From contig VZTI01005237.1 in the NCBI GenBank assembly GCA_013397865.1, forward strand, positions 1 to 64,000: DNA of 64,000 nucleotides. Reading direction: 5' to 3'. Both the position numbers and the translations under genes were made by a program. The notes below the pieces were generated by a model that ran no database searches, was not told where the DNA came from, and saw nothing but the letters and a program-made list of their open reading frames with translations. Positions within the stretch are counted from its first letter, which is position 1. Every line of letters starts with the position of its first letter. This stretch comes from Struthidea cinerea (lineage: Eukaryota > Chordata > Aves > Passeriformes > Corcoracidae). Positions 11,642-24,600 of the stretch are shown here, piece after piece.

Positions 11642-12968
11642 TTTTTTTCAAAGCAAGTAATTCTGCAATGTCCTTTGAAACAATCCATGGCCAAGAAATG
11701 CTGGCCCTTACCCTGCCCACAGTGCCTGCAGTGCAAAGGGATGCTCCTGCAGCTCCGGCTGCAGAATGAGGACCCATGGATTGAATTGCAGAGTGAGGGC
11801 CTTGGGCATCCCAACTGTGTTGGGGCAAAGGGAAAGGAACACCAGGAGACTGGGAAAAGATCACATCGTTTTGCCTGAACAAACCAGGACCAACCGTGGT
11901 CACGGCTGCTTTTTGCTTAGAGCACAAAGAGGACAAAGCCACATGCGAGGCCGCTCTCCCTGTGCGCAGGGGATTCCCACGGGGGAGAGATCATTCTGCT
12001 CTCAGGGATGCCCTCAGCATCAGGATTTCTTTGTTTTCCATAATGCAGGTAACATTTAGGCATTGGCTCTCCATGATTTTTTTGGCCAGCAATGCTCCCA
12101 TTACCTTTACAATGTAAAGTTGTAATGTAATGTACAGCTCACGCACAAGGAACAGAGGATCAACCCCAAGTTGGGCAGGTATTTATCGCTCCTCAGTCTC
12201 ATCCCTCACAATCATTCACCAACCAAAAATACTGTGACACTTTTTTTTTCTTTTTTTAAGTCTCCTGCTCTTCCTTTCTCCCTCCCTGACTGTAACCAAC
12301 AGCAAGACTCAGGCACAGGAAAAGACTCAGCCAGGACTTGCAAAGGGGACAAAAGTTCAGTTTTCAGCTGCTCATCACTCTGGCAAAACGCTGCTTTATA
12401 CACGACCACACTGGTAATCCCAACTCTCATATCACATCACCTTAGACAGAAACTGGCCAGCCAAATTTTCTTGGGGAAAAGTGGGTTAGGCTTTATAAAA
12501 ATAGGCTATTCCAAGCCTGAGAATTGTCTTGGATGCTACACTGGGAGTCTTAAATCCATGGACAACTAGAAGAGTTATTTTTCCAATACACCATGGCCAA
12601 CGCAGGAATCACGGGTATGAGTGAAACAAGAATTTAGACTGTAGGGTACCATGCAAACTCCCCTGGCCTCACTCTGTGTCCTGTGGGCACTTGCAGAAGG
12701 GCTCCTGTGAGTCTGCTTTGTGAAGAAAGGTCACCTGCACTTGCCAGTTCATGTGACTGTGCTGTGCTTGGCAGCCAGGGATTGCAGTGCTCACTTACTG
12801 GGGAGAAACAGGACTTGGAAGTGAGCAAAACAAAAACGGGAAGCACTGGACCACAATCAACCATGCAAAAAATGCAGAAGAAAACAGGACGGAGCAGACT
12901 GTGAAACTGCCTCCAAACTACAGAATTTGAGACGTTAACAAAAATATCACAACTAGAACCGCAACTTC

Positions 12969-12974
12969 TTTATT
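12969..12974 (-). terminator. RIMS4: Candidate proximal RIMS4 poly(A) signal
   Basis: This is AATAAA on the minus strand, about 2.5 kb past the stop codon. A T/G-rich stretch (gttgtgatatttttgtt) follows within 40 bases. It would give a shorter 3' UTR than the 7906 signal. Confidence 0.4.
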
Positions 12975-15479
12975 TTACCCTGACAGTGACCTTCCAGCAT
13001 GATTAAAACCAGACGGAAGACAGTCCTCGATGTTAAGGAGTCCTGTGGTAACTGAACCGATCATCACTGAGCCTGCAGAGCTTTTGGAGGGGCAGGAAAC
13101 AGAGACACGTCGCATCTGCCAGGCACACAGGAACTGAGCTTTTCGACAGACAGTCATTAAACAAAGCTTTCTGGGGAAATGTTTTTGGCATATATAGTCT
13201 CCTGCTCCCCATGACAAACTGCAAAAATGCTGCAATTCATCTTACTGGACACAGGAAACTCAGGATTAACTCAGCTCTTACTGGTAGATAATGTCCAAAC
13301 GAAGTACCAATACAAAGGTTTCGGCATAACTTAAGACAGAAGCCCTGTTGCCAGGTCTGGCGTGTACCTGGAGCTCCCCACAGTCCTTTTAAAGTCATAG
13401 TTATTAAAAGATCCAGTGCTACAAACCACTAAATCTACCTAATCTATTCTAGTTCATACACATATTGTACAATATTGCCTAGTACTCACTACATACCAAG
13501 AGGAAAAGATGCTGACTTGAATTACAGTAAATGTGCTTTTTTTTTTTTAAATAAAAATAGAAGAGAGTGCCACAACATAGTTTGACCAGCATGCAACAAA
13601 CTTTCTTCAGCTAATATATAGAAATTGTCTAATACGATTAGAAAAAATAATTAGTGAGAGGCCAGAGACATATTTGATTAAGGAAATTAAGAGATTTATC
13701 TGAAATGTTGAGGCTTTTGCCACTGAAGACTCAAAAAACTAGTCATTCTATGTCCCTTGTCCTCCTTCCCTCTCCTTTATATTATATAATTTTTTACAGA
13801 TTATTGTAAGGCCTATAATTTTTTGCTTCTATCCTGTAATTTATCTCAAAATAATTTAAAATGCCATAGACAAGCTAGGACCAAAAGCAACTGCTTTTAC
13901 CATCCACTCAACACTCATGCTTTTACTCTAAAAAGGCTGAGGTCCACATGCAGAAATAAATGCTCAGTATTTCTCTATGACAGGTCAAGAATCTGCTCAT
14001 TCCTACATGGGACACGGGACCTTCACTTTTAAACCACAAAGTAAAACATCTCCAAAAGCTTATTCTGGGACAGCAGTCATCAAATCCTCATTTAGGAACT
14101 AAGACAAAACCTAGCCAAAACAGAGTTATCAAGAGAAAATCTTCGGAGATTCTCTGTGATTCTCGATAATTCAATTGTCTGAAGGATCCAGCGCACTTCC
14201 TCCAGCACGTGGCTCTGCTGGCAGCAAATGTGCTTTACTCGTTTAATGAACAGAACGTACGTGCTGAGACCACTGTGTCATCACACTCCTCACTCACTAC
14301 CTCCTGTACTTTGGGGATCACATCTCCTCTTGCAGGACACCTGACAATGTCTGTGTACTACCGAGACTGCCTAAAGCTCCCCTCTCTCCACAAGGAAGGT
14401 TATGGGCTCTCCAGCACCTTCTTCTCAGATGGCAAACTGAGGTTTCTTTCTTCTGCACCCCAAAAGCCCCCATTTCCTCTCCCATGGCAGAATAAAACAG
14501 TCCTGTTTCAGGTCAGTGCACAGCACAACAGGAAGGGCAGCATCTCCAGCAGATATGTACCAGTACCAAGGAGATGAAGGAAAAAAGGAGGAGATAGAAG
14601 ACATCATGACTGAAGGATGCACAGCAACAAGTAAGGGAGTCAGCAAATTGCAGAACATCTTATCTGACAATACAAAACACCTCAAGCTGCGAGTGTGATG
14701 TTCAGCTCCCACTTCTAGTGTTTTGGGTTTTTTTTCTGAGCAAAACTGCAGTTAATTAGCCTGCTAAACTCAAACTCTGTTTAAACTGTCTGCTCTAAGT
14801 AGGCGCTACTTGTTCTCCCACCAAGTATGCTTCATCAGCAGTGTTAGACACGTAATGCAGTAAAGACACTTGCTGGTAATTTGGCACAGTTTGAAAACAC
14901 AGCAACGACAGTGTTACAGCTAACATGACTCAGTGACAGGGAACTGATTCTAAAGAAAGAGTTGCAGGTTTCTTTCTTTTTCTTCCTCTCAGAAAGAAAG
15001 ACATTATAAAAAAACCTAATGCTTCCTCCTAAACTTTCTGTTCCTGCTCTTTTTAGGCCAGACAATGACCTCTGAATTTTTCAGGTACTTTCTTGTGAAA
15101 GAATTCATATTAGAAATTTCTAAGACACACAGTTAAGAGAAATTCATTCCTTACTCCCCCCAAGTTCTTTCGAATGCTGCAACTTTCCAGGGTTAATATT
15201 GATCTGAAACAAGGGTCCAAGAATGACAGCGAGAGAAGTGAAACAAGAGGTGTATGTCTAATTTGACAACTAGGACTCATGCCCCATGGCACCTCCTCCT
15301 CGGACGGAGAGGGCACAGTGCCCTCCCCCTCGTCTTCTGTCTAAGGTCACTGGTTTATCCTCCTCTTCCAGCTCCACAAGAACTGATTGAACATGCATTG
15401 CGCTTGAGGTCAGAGTTCCAGCAAACAAAACCTTGACAGCATGTTTAAAAAACAAAAGCAGTTCCCCCTTCCTTACTCA

Positions 15480-15698
15480 CTAAGACCTGTCACAGCAGGG
15501 TCCCACTGTGCTCTCCAGGGAAAGCTGTGAGGACTGACGCAGGAGCGGGCCTGTAGTGGGATCTACCATCGAGGAAGTTGGGAAGAGCTTGTACCAGCCG
15601 ATTGCTAAAGTTGACAAATCCAGTTCTTCCAGGAGAACCCTGGCGACTCCCATGAAGTGCTTGCGCTCCATGCGTCCATAGTTTCCCCAGACTATCAC
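15480..15698 (-). CDS. RIMS4: RIMS4 coding exon 6 (last)
   Basis: This exon encodes residues 199-270 and the stop TAG (15482-15480). It holds the second half of the C2 domain: VIVWGNYGRMERK, the strand and helix FMGVARVLLEELDL, and GWYKLFPTSSMVDP. A Ser/Leu-rich tail follows, ending C-C-D-R-S. The acceptor is TAAG just upstream, with intron phase 0. Confidence 0.96.
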   Translation of the reverse strand: MIVWGNYGRMERKHFMGVARVLLEELDLSTLAIGWYKLFPTSSMVDPTTGPLLRQSSQLSLESTVGPCCDRS

Positions 15699-18600
15699 CT
15701 TAGGGACAAGAAGGGGGAGCACAGTTAATCCTCCAACTTGCACACTCGCTTGGGAAGCACAAGTCTGACCAATCCTTCTTCTACTCATCCAGCTTCCTGG
15801 AGCTTTACTACAGCCTGAGAAGACCAGAAATATTTACTCTACCAACAGGTGACGTGAAGCTCTGGCTAATATTACTTTTTTCTTTTAAGCACATATCTGC
15901 AAATCCTAATGTTACCCGATTCTTTTCTTCCCCCATGGCAAAGAGGTGAATGTGCATGTGAATGAGACACTGTTCTGCTGGGCAGGGACAGCACCTGCAC
16001 AAAGTATCCTCAGGGCTGCAGTCCAACACCTGCAGGTAAAATCTGGTCCTGGCATATAACAGGCCTTGGACACACCAAAAAGTGGCCTGGGGGGGAAGGG
16101 CAGGAGGAGCTCCTGATCTGGAAAAATAAACCAATAAAAAAACGGTGGGCAACAGCTTGGGCCAAAAGCCAACAGTTTTAGGAGAAGAGCAGGTTTTAAC
16201 TTCTGCACCTGGAGCTGGTGCCACAGGGCAGATGGAGATGAGGCACGGTCACTCACCTGGAGGAAGGGCTGGAGCCGGGTGCTGGCAATGGGACCAGTGA
16301 CATGAGGGGCACATGTGAGTGACATGCAGGGCAAGCAGCACAGACGGCCGAGAACAGCTCACAGACACAGAGGAAGGGCTAATGAAAGAGCTGGCAGAGG
16401 AGCAGGGAAAACTGAGTCACACTTACGACATGATGGAGACCAGTGGGTGGAAGAACAGATGCAGTGAGGGTCATGGGCTTAGGCATGCTGGAGGTCTGCA
16501 CGTGGCCAAGTGGCCCTGTGTGGCTCAAGACAAAGGTGACGACTGACTGCAGAGTGAGTCCGTGTTCTGAAGAGGAGAGGATGAGTAGGATGGGTTATGA
16601 TGACAATTAGTGATCTCTGGCTAACCCTGACAGCTTCTTTCCCTTGGCTCCTAACAACCACAACACTACAATTTTCTGTAAAATGAGGTGGTAGAGACAA
16701 CGAGTGTCAATCAAAAACCAAAAATTCACACTCTAGGCCAGCAGGAGATGGAGCAAGCCACTGCACAAAGTGGGTTTGGTGACGTGGCCATCAGCAAAAA
16801 GCCAAGCTCCTCAATTTATTCTTAGAATAAGTGCCTTTCTTGGCAGCAAGGCAGCAGGTAAGGAAACCCATGCAAGGCAAGAGCAGACCAAACCAGGTCC
16901 CACTCCATCTCAGTCATAAATTGCAGTCTTGTTGCATCAGGGGAAAATGGTTTTGATCAGGGTAAAGGAGGTAGAAGTCACTAAAGAAAAGGGTCCAGCA
17001 GGTTAGCTGGCAATTTGTATGCCAGTGGAGGTAAACAGTAGAAACTCATGGATTAATTACATTAGTATTACAAACCGATTTTAGCCAGGCTTTACTGGAT
17101 GGAAATGATTCTGATATGATTTAACAATGCAAATCACTCTTTCCTCTGGGAACATAGGCACAGAGTTGAAAATATGAGTATGGCAGAAAACATATGGCAG
17201 TAAAGAGGTAGAAAAGGGCAGGATATGTGACTGGGTGATGGCAAAGCAGAGTGCCCTGAATGTGTATAAACACAGAACAACCCATGCTGCAAGATCATTT
17301 AGCACCTACAGGTACCACCTATCTCCTAACTGGGTAGGAAAAAAGGAATTTAAAAAATTCAACCTTTTCCGGATAGGTATTCCTATCCTGGTACCTAGCA
17401 GGGTGTCAAATAATCATCAGCTTGAGTATGAAAGAAAAGGGATTCCTTTCCATTTGTTATGTTCAGATTGAGTGCATTTGGTTCGATTGAAAACATCTGC
17501 TTTTTCTCATCTATGTTAATTAACCAGCACAACAGGACTTAGTACCTTCCAGTATGAGATGTGGAAGAAAGTGCAGGGCAGACCTCAGACTTGCTCATCT
17601 TACCTGTAATACTTTGCCCTGGGGACTCTCAGCAAACAGTAACACCTGATTGTACAAAGGGTCTAATGACTTGCGAGCCACTTTTGTCTTCTTTTTCGCA
17701 ATGCACACGCCATTCTCTAGCAGGTAAGCTTTGATGTAAGCAGCTGGAAAAAAGAAACACGGTCAAATATGAAGAAAATCTTCATGCTCTCTTTAGAAAA
17801 GACAGAGTGCCATGTCTCAGGTGTTTCTAAAGAAGGCAGTTACAGCAGGGAAAAGACCTGTCCAAGCAGCCTTGTTTTCAGTACGGCGCACAGGCTGCTT
17901 AGTCCTGCTGAAGCCAAGCAAAATTCAAATTTTCCCTATTCACAACCATTGTGGGAGGCTGGAGCTCAGGGAAGTGCTTTAGGAGATCAAAGCATCCTAC
18001 CTGGCAGTGTTTTGGAGCCGGGTTTTGGTGTCAGTCCTCGAGCCTGAATGATATCCACTTCAAGCTGCCCATTTCGCTCTTGCAAGCCAATTTCCACGTC
18101 CCCTAAACCAAAATGTCAAAATATACAGAAGGCTTTCAAAACAATATATCCTCGGGTTACTAAAACGTTAAAAAAACAATCTGCCTGTCCCTCCTGCACA
18201 AGGTGTAACAAACTGCACGTGCTTGACTTCCTCCTGTGCTGCTCTGCAGCAGCTCCACAGTGATTCCAAGCCACATTTTCAAAAGCAAGCTCGACTGGGA
18301 GCCCTCTAAAATGGCTTTGGTGGCTCAGTCTCCTACTCTTTGTGGCAGCAAACCTGTCATCTCTCCCAAATGGAAGAACCTAGGATTGCAGGCTGCTTTG
18401 GAAAATGCAATTGTTGTGGACCATAACAAAATTCTTACAGAGCCTGATGGGCCTCAGAGAGAAAGAAAAACCCCAAGATGCAGAGCATGCATTTTCAGGA
18501 TTTTAGCTGCATTTTACTCAGTCTGTGCCTTTCAGAGCTGAGGGAGAAAAGCACAAAGCTGCTGCTCTCCTCTTAATGCCACATTTGGTGCAGTCAGCAA

Positions 18601-21600
18601 AACCTTTCGGCCAAGCTCACTCAATTTAACAGAGAAATGGAGCAGGGCAGTGTTAGATCAGCAGATGCTGGACAGATAATTAGGTGGCTTATAGGAGCTG
18701 TCTGTTCAAGACTCAGTTAAAGCCACCCATCTCCTTTGTGTTCCTTACCCATAGAGGTGGTGGCCAAGGTCTGACGGCCAACAAACTGTGCAGGGCCCAT
18801 GCTCCCCAGGAAGTCACTAAACTGCCCAGCAGATGCCAGATGGACTCCACTGAAATTCAAGCTGCAAAAGAAAATTATTTTGGCAAGTGGTTAATTTGCA
18901 TTTTAAAGCAACCCAGTAACTAAAGATCCAGATTTAATATATCTTCGAAATCAATGACATCTACAGCAGCCTTATTTCGAGCAAAACTCGCTGATTTCCA
19001 CACACTTTAGTTACATGGAATCCATTTAAAATCTCTTTCCTCATCTGAAAAACCCCAGTAATGGCTGCAGTCACCAGCTGGTCAATATTTGTTTAGCTAT
19101 AACTAATTTTCTCTAAGGAAAATCTCTGCCATCTCAGGCTCACATCTGGCCTGTCACCTCTTCAGGTAACAGATTCATAGAATAGCTTATAGGATCTCTC
19201 TTGGTAGCCATCCCTTCCCTGTCCTCATTTCTGGGGAGGAAATAATGCATCTAGAGCAGTAGTTAAAAGCGAGATGAGGAGGGCAAGCATCAATCCCCTC
19301 GGGACTCAATCCCCTATTTACTTATCTCACGCACACACAGAGCAATACACCTCCTTTTTGATCAGAAGGTCCCATTTCCTACTGCTCAACACCAGAAGTA
19401 TCCACTCCGTCCACTCTGGTTTTCATATCTGCTTCCATGACTGAAGACACAAAGAGGATCTGAATATGGGTGGCAAGGCTGATAGGAAAACATCCTCAAA
19501 CATCAGCAGCGTCTCTGCCACAGTCACCACAGCAAAACAAAAGCTGTTGGGAGGACAGAGCCTCCTAATCTCATCACCAGGCACTGAGGCTGGCCCATGG
19601 CACAGCTACAGGTGCTGGTCACTGCACTTGGACGTGTGCATGGCAACACAAAAGCGTCAAACTGTGGTACACTGATACAAATCAAGATTCACCCAGTTGT
19701 ACCTTGATTTACACAGCTGTTTTGGAGGTTGTAGAAGAACTTATAGCAAATGATAAGGAGGAGGCTTGAGGCCAGAATTTGACACCTACATTTGTCCCAC
19801 AGGCATCTGCCAAGCCACGACGCAGCTGCTGAGACGCACGTCAGGAGATCTGTGCCGGGATACCCACGCTGCCGCGCCGGGTGTCGCTCTCTGCCTGCTG
19901 CGCGCCAAAGTCGGGCACAATGACAAACCTCCTCCACTTCCCCAAACGTCCTTGGAGGGGGGCAATTACCCACATAACGATACAGCCCCCTGTTCCCCAA
20001 ACCCGTTTCTCACAAAGGATGCTGTCAGGAGGCTGCACGCTGGGTACAAGTGACGGCAGAGAGGAGCCCTGCCTGCGGGGTGGGCTGGGGACTGCAGGCT
20101 CTCACACAGCTGAGTCAGCCACAAAGACTCGGTGATGCCCCTCTGCAAGCCAGTTACATTTAAAAGGCATTAAAAAGAAAAGAAATTCTTTTCAAACCTC
20201 ATTCATCCAGCAGCGTGTTAATTTCAGGTTAGGATTTCAGCTCTCATGCGCTATTTGCAGACCTGCTCTCAGCCCCATGGGAATATTTATTTATTCTGAC
20301 AGGGAAGGAGGGTGCCCTCAGCATCTTGCCACACTTGGGACTGAAGAGGACATGCCACTAGCACACGGTTCACGGGGTGAGCTCAGCTCCCTGTGACAGG
20401 GGCACTGCATTAAATGGCCTGACTTTTCCATGGAATACTGCACCTCTCCTCTACATTGACCTGGCTCTTTGAGAAACCAGGTTAGTGCTGCTACACAGGG
20501 AGAGCTGCTGAGCCATCAGCATGGAAAAACCTGCCCTTGAGCTCTTTACGAATGTCACCTTTGTGAAAAGGGATGAGGGAGTCTCGGCAACCTGGGTGAC
20601 AGGCTGGGGAGGGACTCTGCTTGGGTGTATTTTCCTCAGTGTTTTTTTCACCCTGCATCCACTGTTTGCATCAACACTCCAGGTGATATTTTGAGGTACA
20701 ACAGAAACAGCGGCATTTATTTGGCATTCATTGCAGAGAAGGCTTAACATTTTTCTCAGTTTCCTGTGTCACCAACTCCTCAGCAGCACAAGGTGCATCC
20801 CCAATGTCCGGGGCCACACTCTGCTCCCTGTGGGTACACAATTCCTGCCCCACCACCCACCTGGCATCCGTTGGCCCCACCGGGGCAGCTGTCTCTGGGA
20901 CCAGGGCAGAGGTGCTGGATTTGTGGCTTGGCTTCCCAGAATAAACTGTGCACAGAGAGGGACAGCCCCAGGGCTGGAAAATCTGCAGGGACACGGGATG
21001 GGGAAAGCAGAGGAAGAGGGAGCCTGGAGCCAGACAGGCTTTATCAGGCTCATGATTTGCCCATACAAGGAGGAAAGAAGTGAGTCCTGGTGCACATGAG
21101 GACCAGCGAGACTCCGTGACCCTGCTGGCTCAGGCATTTTGGGCTGCACACAGAGTCAAAAAAGGATGAAAACTAGTGCCTAGAGAACTCAAAACAGTGC
21201 AGGAAAAAGGAGACCTGACAGACAAAGACACAAGATTCAGCAGGAGATGAATGGACCATCAGCCAGAAGGTAAATGTTTTCTTTATTCTCTTCAACTCAT
21301 GGAAGACAAATGGGCCAAACTCGGGTCTCGCTCCTGCCCTGGGGAGTGTGTGACCTGAACGAGCACGTAAATAACAATCTGGCATGACAACTCACAGCCG
21401 TTCAGGGAAATGTTCACTGCTGTGCTCAGAACAGATGCTTCGGCTAATTAGCAAGATGCTGAGGACCAGGACAGAGGAGGGGAAGCCCAGGACTGAGTGA
21501 AGCTGAGGGCTATGAGAGTTCACAGCACACCCAGAACCAGGTCTTGAAGCAATTCCTCTCTAGGGGGAAGTCCAGCCGTGGTACTGCAGAGGGGACACAA

Positions 21601-24600
21601 AGGTGGGAGACCACCACCCACAGAAACCCCACATGCTGCAGGACAACAAAGAAGAGAAACCCCTCTGGTCCCTAAATACTCAATTCACTAAACCAGCTCC
21701 TCTTGCCTGCCAGGGAGAGAATCACATCAAAGGCTGATGCCAAGTATTCCTCTGCACTTTATACCTGTGTGGAGAGAAGCCACCTGTGCTCTCACACCAG
21801 CCCACGCCTCCTCTGGTCTAGCAGGAGGTGTCCCTGCCCATGGCAGCAGGGCTGGAACCAGATGATATTTAAGGTCCCTTCCAAGGTAGTCTGTGATGCT
21901 ACGAATGCTGCTAGCTAAGGCTCTGCCCAGCAGCTGGGGCAGCTCAGGAGAAAGTAAAAGCACCTGCTAACAGAGCAGCTGATGCTGCAGCCTGCATCAA
22001 TGATATAGAGGAAAACAGCAGGAGAGCATGAAGGACAACCTTAAAAAGCACAAGAATAAGAGCTGTTGGGCCAAAGGTGAACCAATGGCAACTGGAAGTG
22101 TTTACAGCAAAGCAAAGGCTGCTGTTATCCTCCATAAATTCAGAAGTCAGAGGGCTCTGGATGACCTTGAAACGATGAATGCTCTGCAGTGCAAACTACT
22201 GCAGGGACACCCGGGCTGGGCCACCAGCACAGACCCTCGCAAGGAGGGCAGCAGAGCTGCTGCTTGAATGAAGCTGCTGTTGCTTCATAACACCGAGGCT
22301 GATCCCAAGGGGAATGGCAAAGCTCACTTAGAAACACAGGCCAAGGTCAAGACTCCATCAGTCTGGATAACAGCCCCAGTTAACGGGTTTACTAGCACTA
22401 TATGAAACTCAGTATTAGACTAGACAGTTAATGTTCCCCACCGTTGTTACATCTGACTGGGAAGGGAAGACATAGGGAATTAATTCTATAATAGATTATG
22501 CCATTAACTGGGAGAACTGGCTGCTATGTTGCACACAGAGGCTGACCTTTTGCAGTGCTGCTTTATTAGACACTAGAAGCAGCAGCTCTAAATCTTGGCT
22601 TTGACCAATTCCTGGACATATATTTGGGTATTGCCAATAACCCTGGAATGGAAACAATTTCTGTCTGGAAAAATCATAAGCTACCTCCAAGAAAGCCACT
22701 GCTTCTCCCTTGAGGGGAGAGGGAAGGGGAAAATAAAACTGCAGAAATTTAGTATGAATGTGAATTAAAAGCAGCAGGAACCATTTAGCAGAATAGACTA
22801 AATTTCGGATGCTCAAATCCAGCTTGCTGAGCTGTCTGTCAAATGCTCAGAGAGAAACTGGGATTGTGAGGTGGGGGGATGTGTACGGTGAGACTGGTGG
22901 GACGGACCTTCCCCATCCATTCACTCATTTTTCCTGCAGCTAAAGCAGGGAGGAAAAGACCTCCAGGGAGCACTGTGACTTCTTTCAAATCTTTAAATGC
23001 AGCCCTGATGCTCCCAAGAGCCCTTCCTTGCCGCTCTAGAGCATGCTGCAGGCTCAGCAGACTTTTCCTGCCTGACCTCTGCAGATACTGAGCTGTTCTG
23101 ACCTGCCCTTGATCCAGAAACCAGCTCTCCACCACACACTGGATGTGCTGGAGACAGGCTCCTGAAGGGATCTGGCGCAGGTGACAGTGGTGTCTCCACC
23201 CTGGGTGACAGCCAGCAGATGTTTCACACACACTGGAGCAATCCTGGAAAGCCCTTCCCCTCCCACTGCCCAATATGCCTCTCCCTTAAGGGGAACAATC
23301 ACTACAACCTGGTTATCACCGATACGAGATGTCTTTCTTTTATTGCATCTAAAGAGAAATGCTAAAAATAGCCAGAGGAATAAAGAAGGAGCGTTTTGCA
23401 GCTGACTTGCAAATAGCAGCTGTCAGAGCCAGCAGGGCCCTGTGACAGGACCATCTCGTGCTGCAAAGAGCTGCACACAGAGAAGATTAACAGGTGACAC
23501 TTGTCAGCCTTTTGTCTAAAGGGCACAAATCCTCCACTGAGCGAGGGTAGTGCAGCCTTTGAACAGCAAAGCGAAATTAATTATCTCTTCTCTGGCCCTT
23601 TGCTTTCACTAATCATGATTTACAGGCTCTGCTTTGCCATAGCCAAATGGGAATTGTTTTAACAGAGTTAAAGATCATGGGTTTGCTGTGGAATTGGACA
23701 TAAGTTGAATGCAACTCTGTTATTGACCAGAAGGCTGAGGGAGAGCACAGGGAGATCAGCGATGCCTCCAGATTGTCAAGGACAAATGAAGGACACTTTG
23801 CTGGAGGATGCTCAGACCATGGTCCTTAGCTCTAGGTAAGGAGGCAGAGCAGGGACAGCAGAAAGATGACACTGGGTACTACTGACCCTGGGATCTCTGA
23901 GCCCACCAGTGCAGCAGAAACCTGCACGAACATTAACGCTATCTGCACAGGTAGCAGCTCCCGCCACGGCTCGGCACAGGCTGCAAACGCCATTCCAGCC
24001 AAACGCATAAAATAGCCATTCTTGTGCCCGACCTGTCCCTGGCACAACAGGCAGCAGGCACAGCCGCCACGCTGCAGGCATGGCAGCAGGGACACACCTT
24101 GGGACAGCAGGGAGCGCGGGGACAGCCACGAGAGGGAGACAAGACCCCACAGCAGCGCCGGCAGCAGCGCCCGGCAGCTCCCGCACGCAATCCCCATGCA
24201 GAGCAGGTACCAACCACCACCCTGGCTTTATGACACAGACGACCGAGCCCATAAACCACTTCTGTCTTTTGTGACACGTTTATATGCAGAATAAAACTGG
24301 CTGTGTGTATGGACTGGGGAACGAGGCTGGAGAGCAGCACTGACAAAAAGGACCTGGGGGTCCTGGTTGATGGGAAGTTGAACATGCGGCAGCAGTGCTC
24401 TGGCAGCCAGGAGGGCTGTTGAAGGGTGAGTGGGTTTTGCTAATCACCCCTTGGCTCTCCAAGTCACGGATTGGTGGGCATAGGGTAGCGATAGGGGATA
24501 CACATCATAAAGTCACCCCAAGACATTGGCCAACCATGTCCTGGGGTGCATCAGACACAGCATCGCCAGCCGATTGTCCTGCTCTGCTTTGCACTGGTGC

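Larger units (their letters stand above)
7890..15479 (-). other. RIMS4: RIMS4 3' UTR and downstream region (extent uncertain)
   Basis: The region lies downstream of the RIMS4 stop codon. It could be one 7.6-kb 3' UTR ending at the signal at 7906-7911, or a 2.5-kb one ending near 12969. AT-rich blocks at about 10620-11650 and 13390-14110 have a UTR-like look, while 8000-9800 is GC-rich and less so. No other gene is recognisable. Confidence 0.45.
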
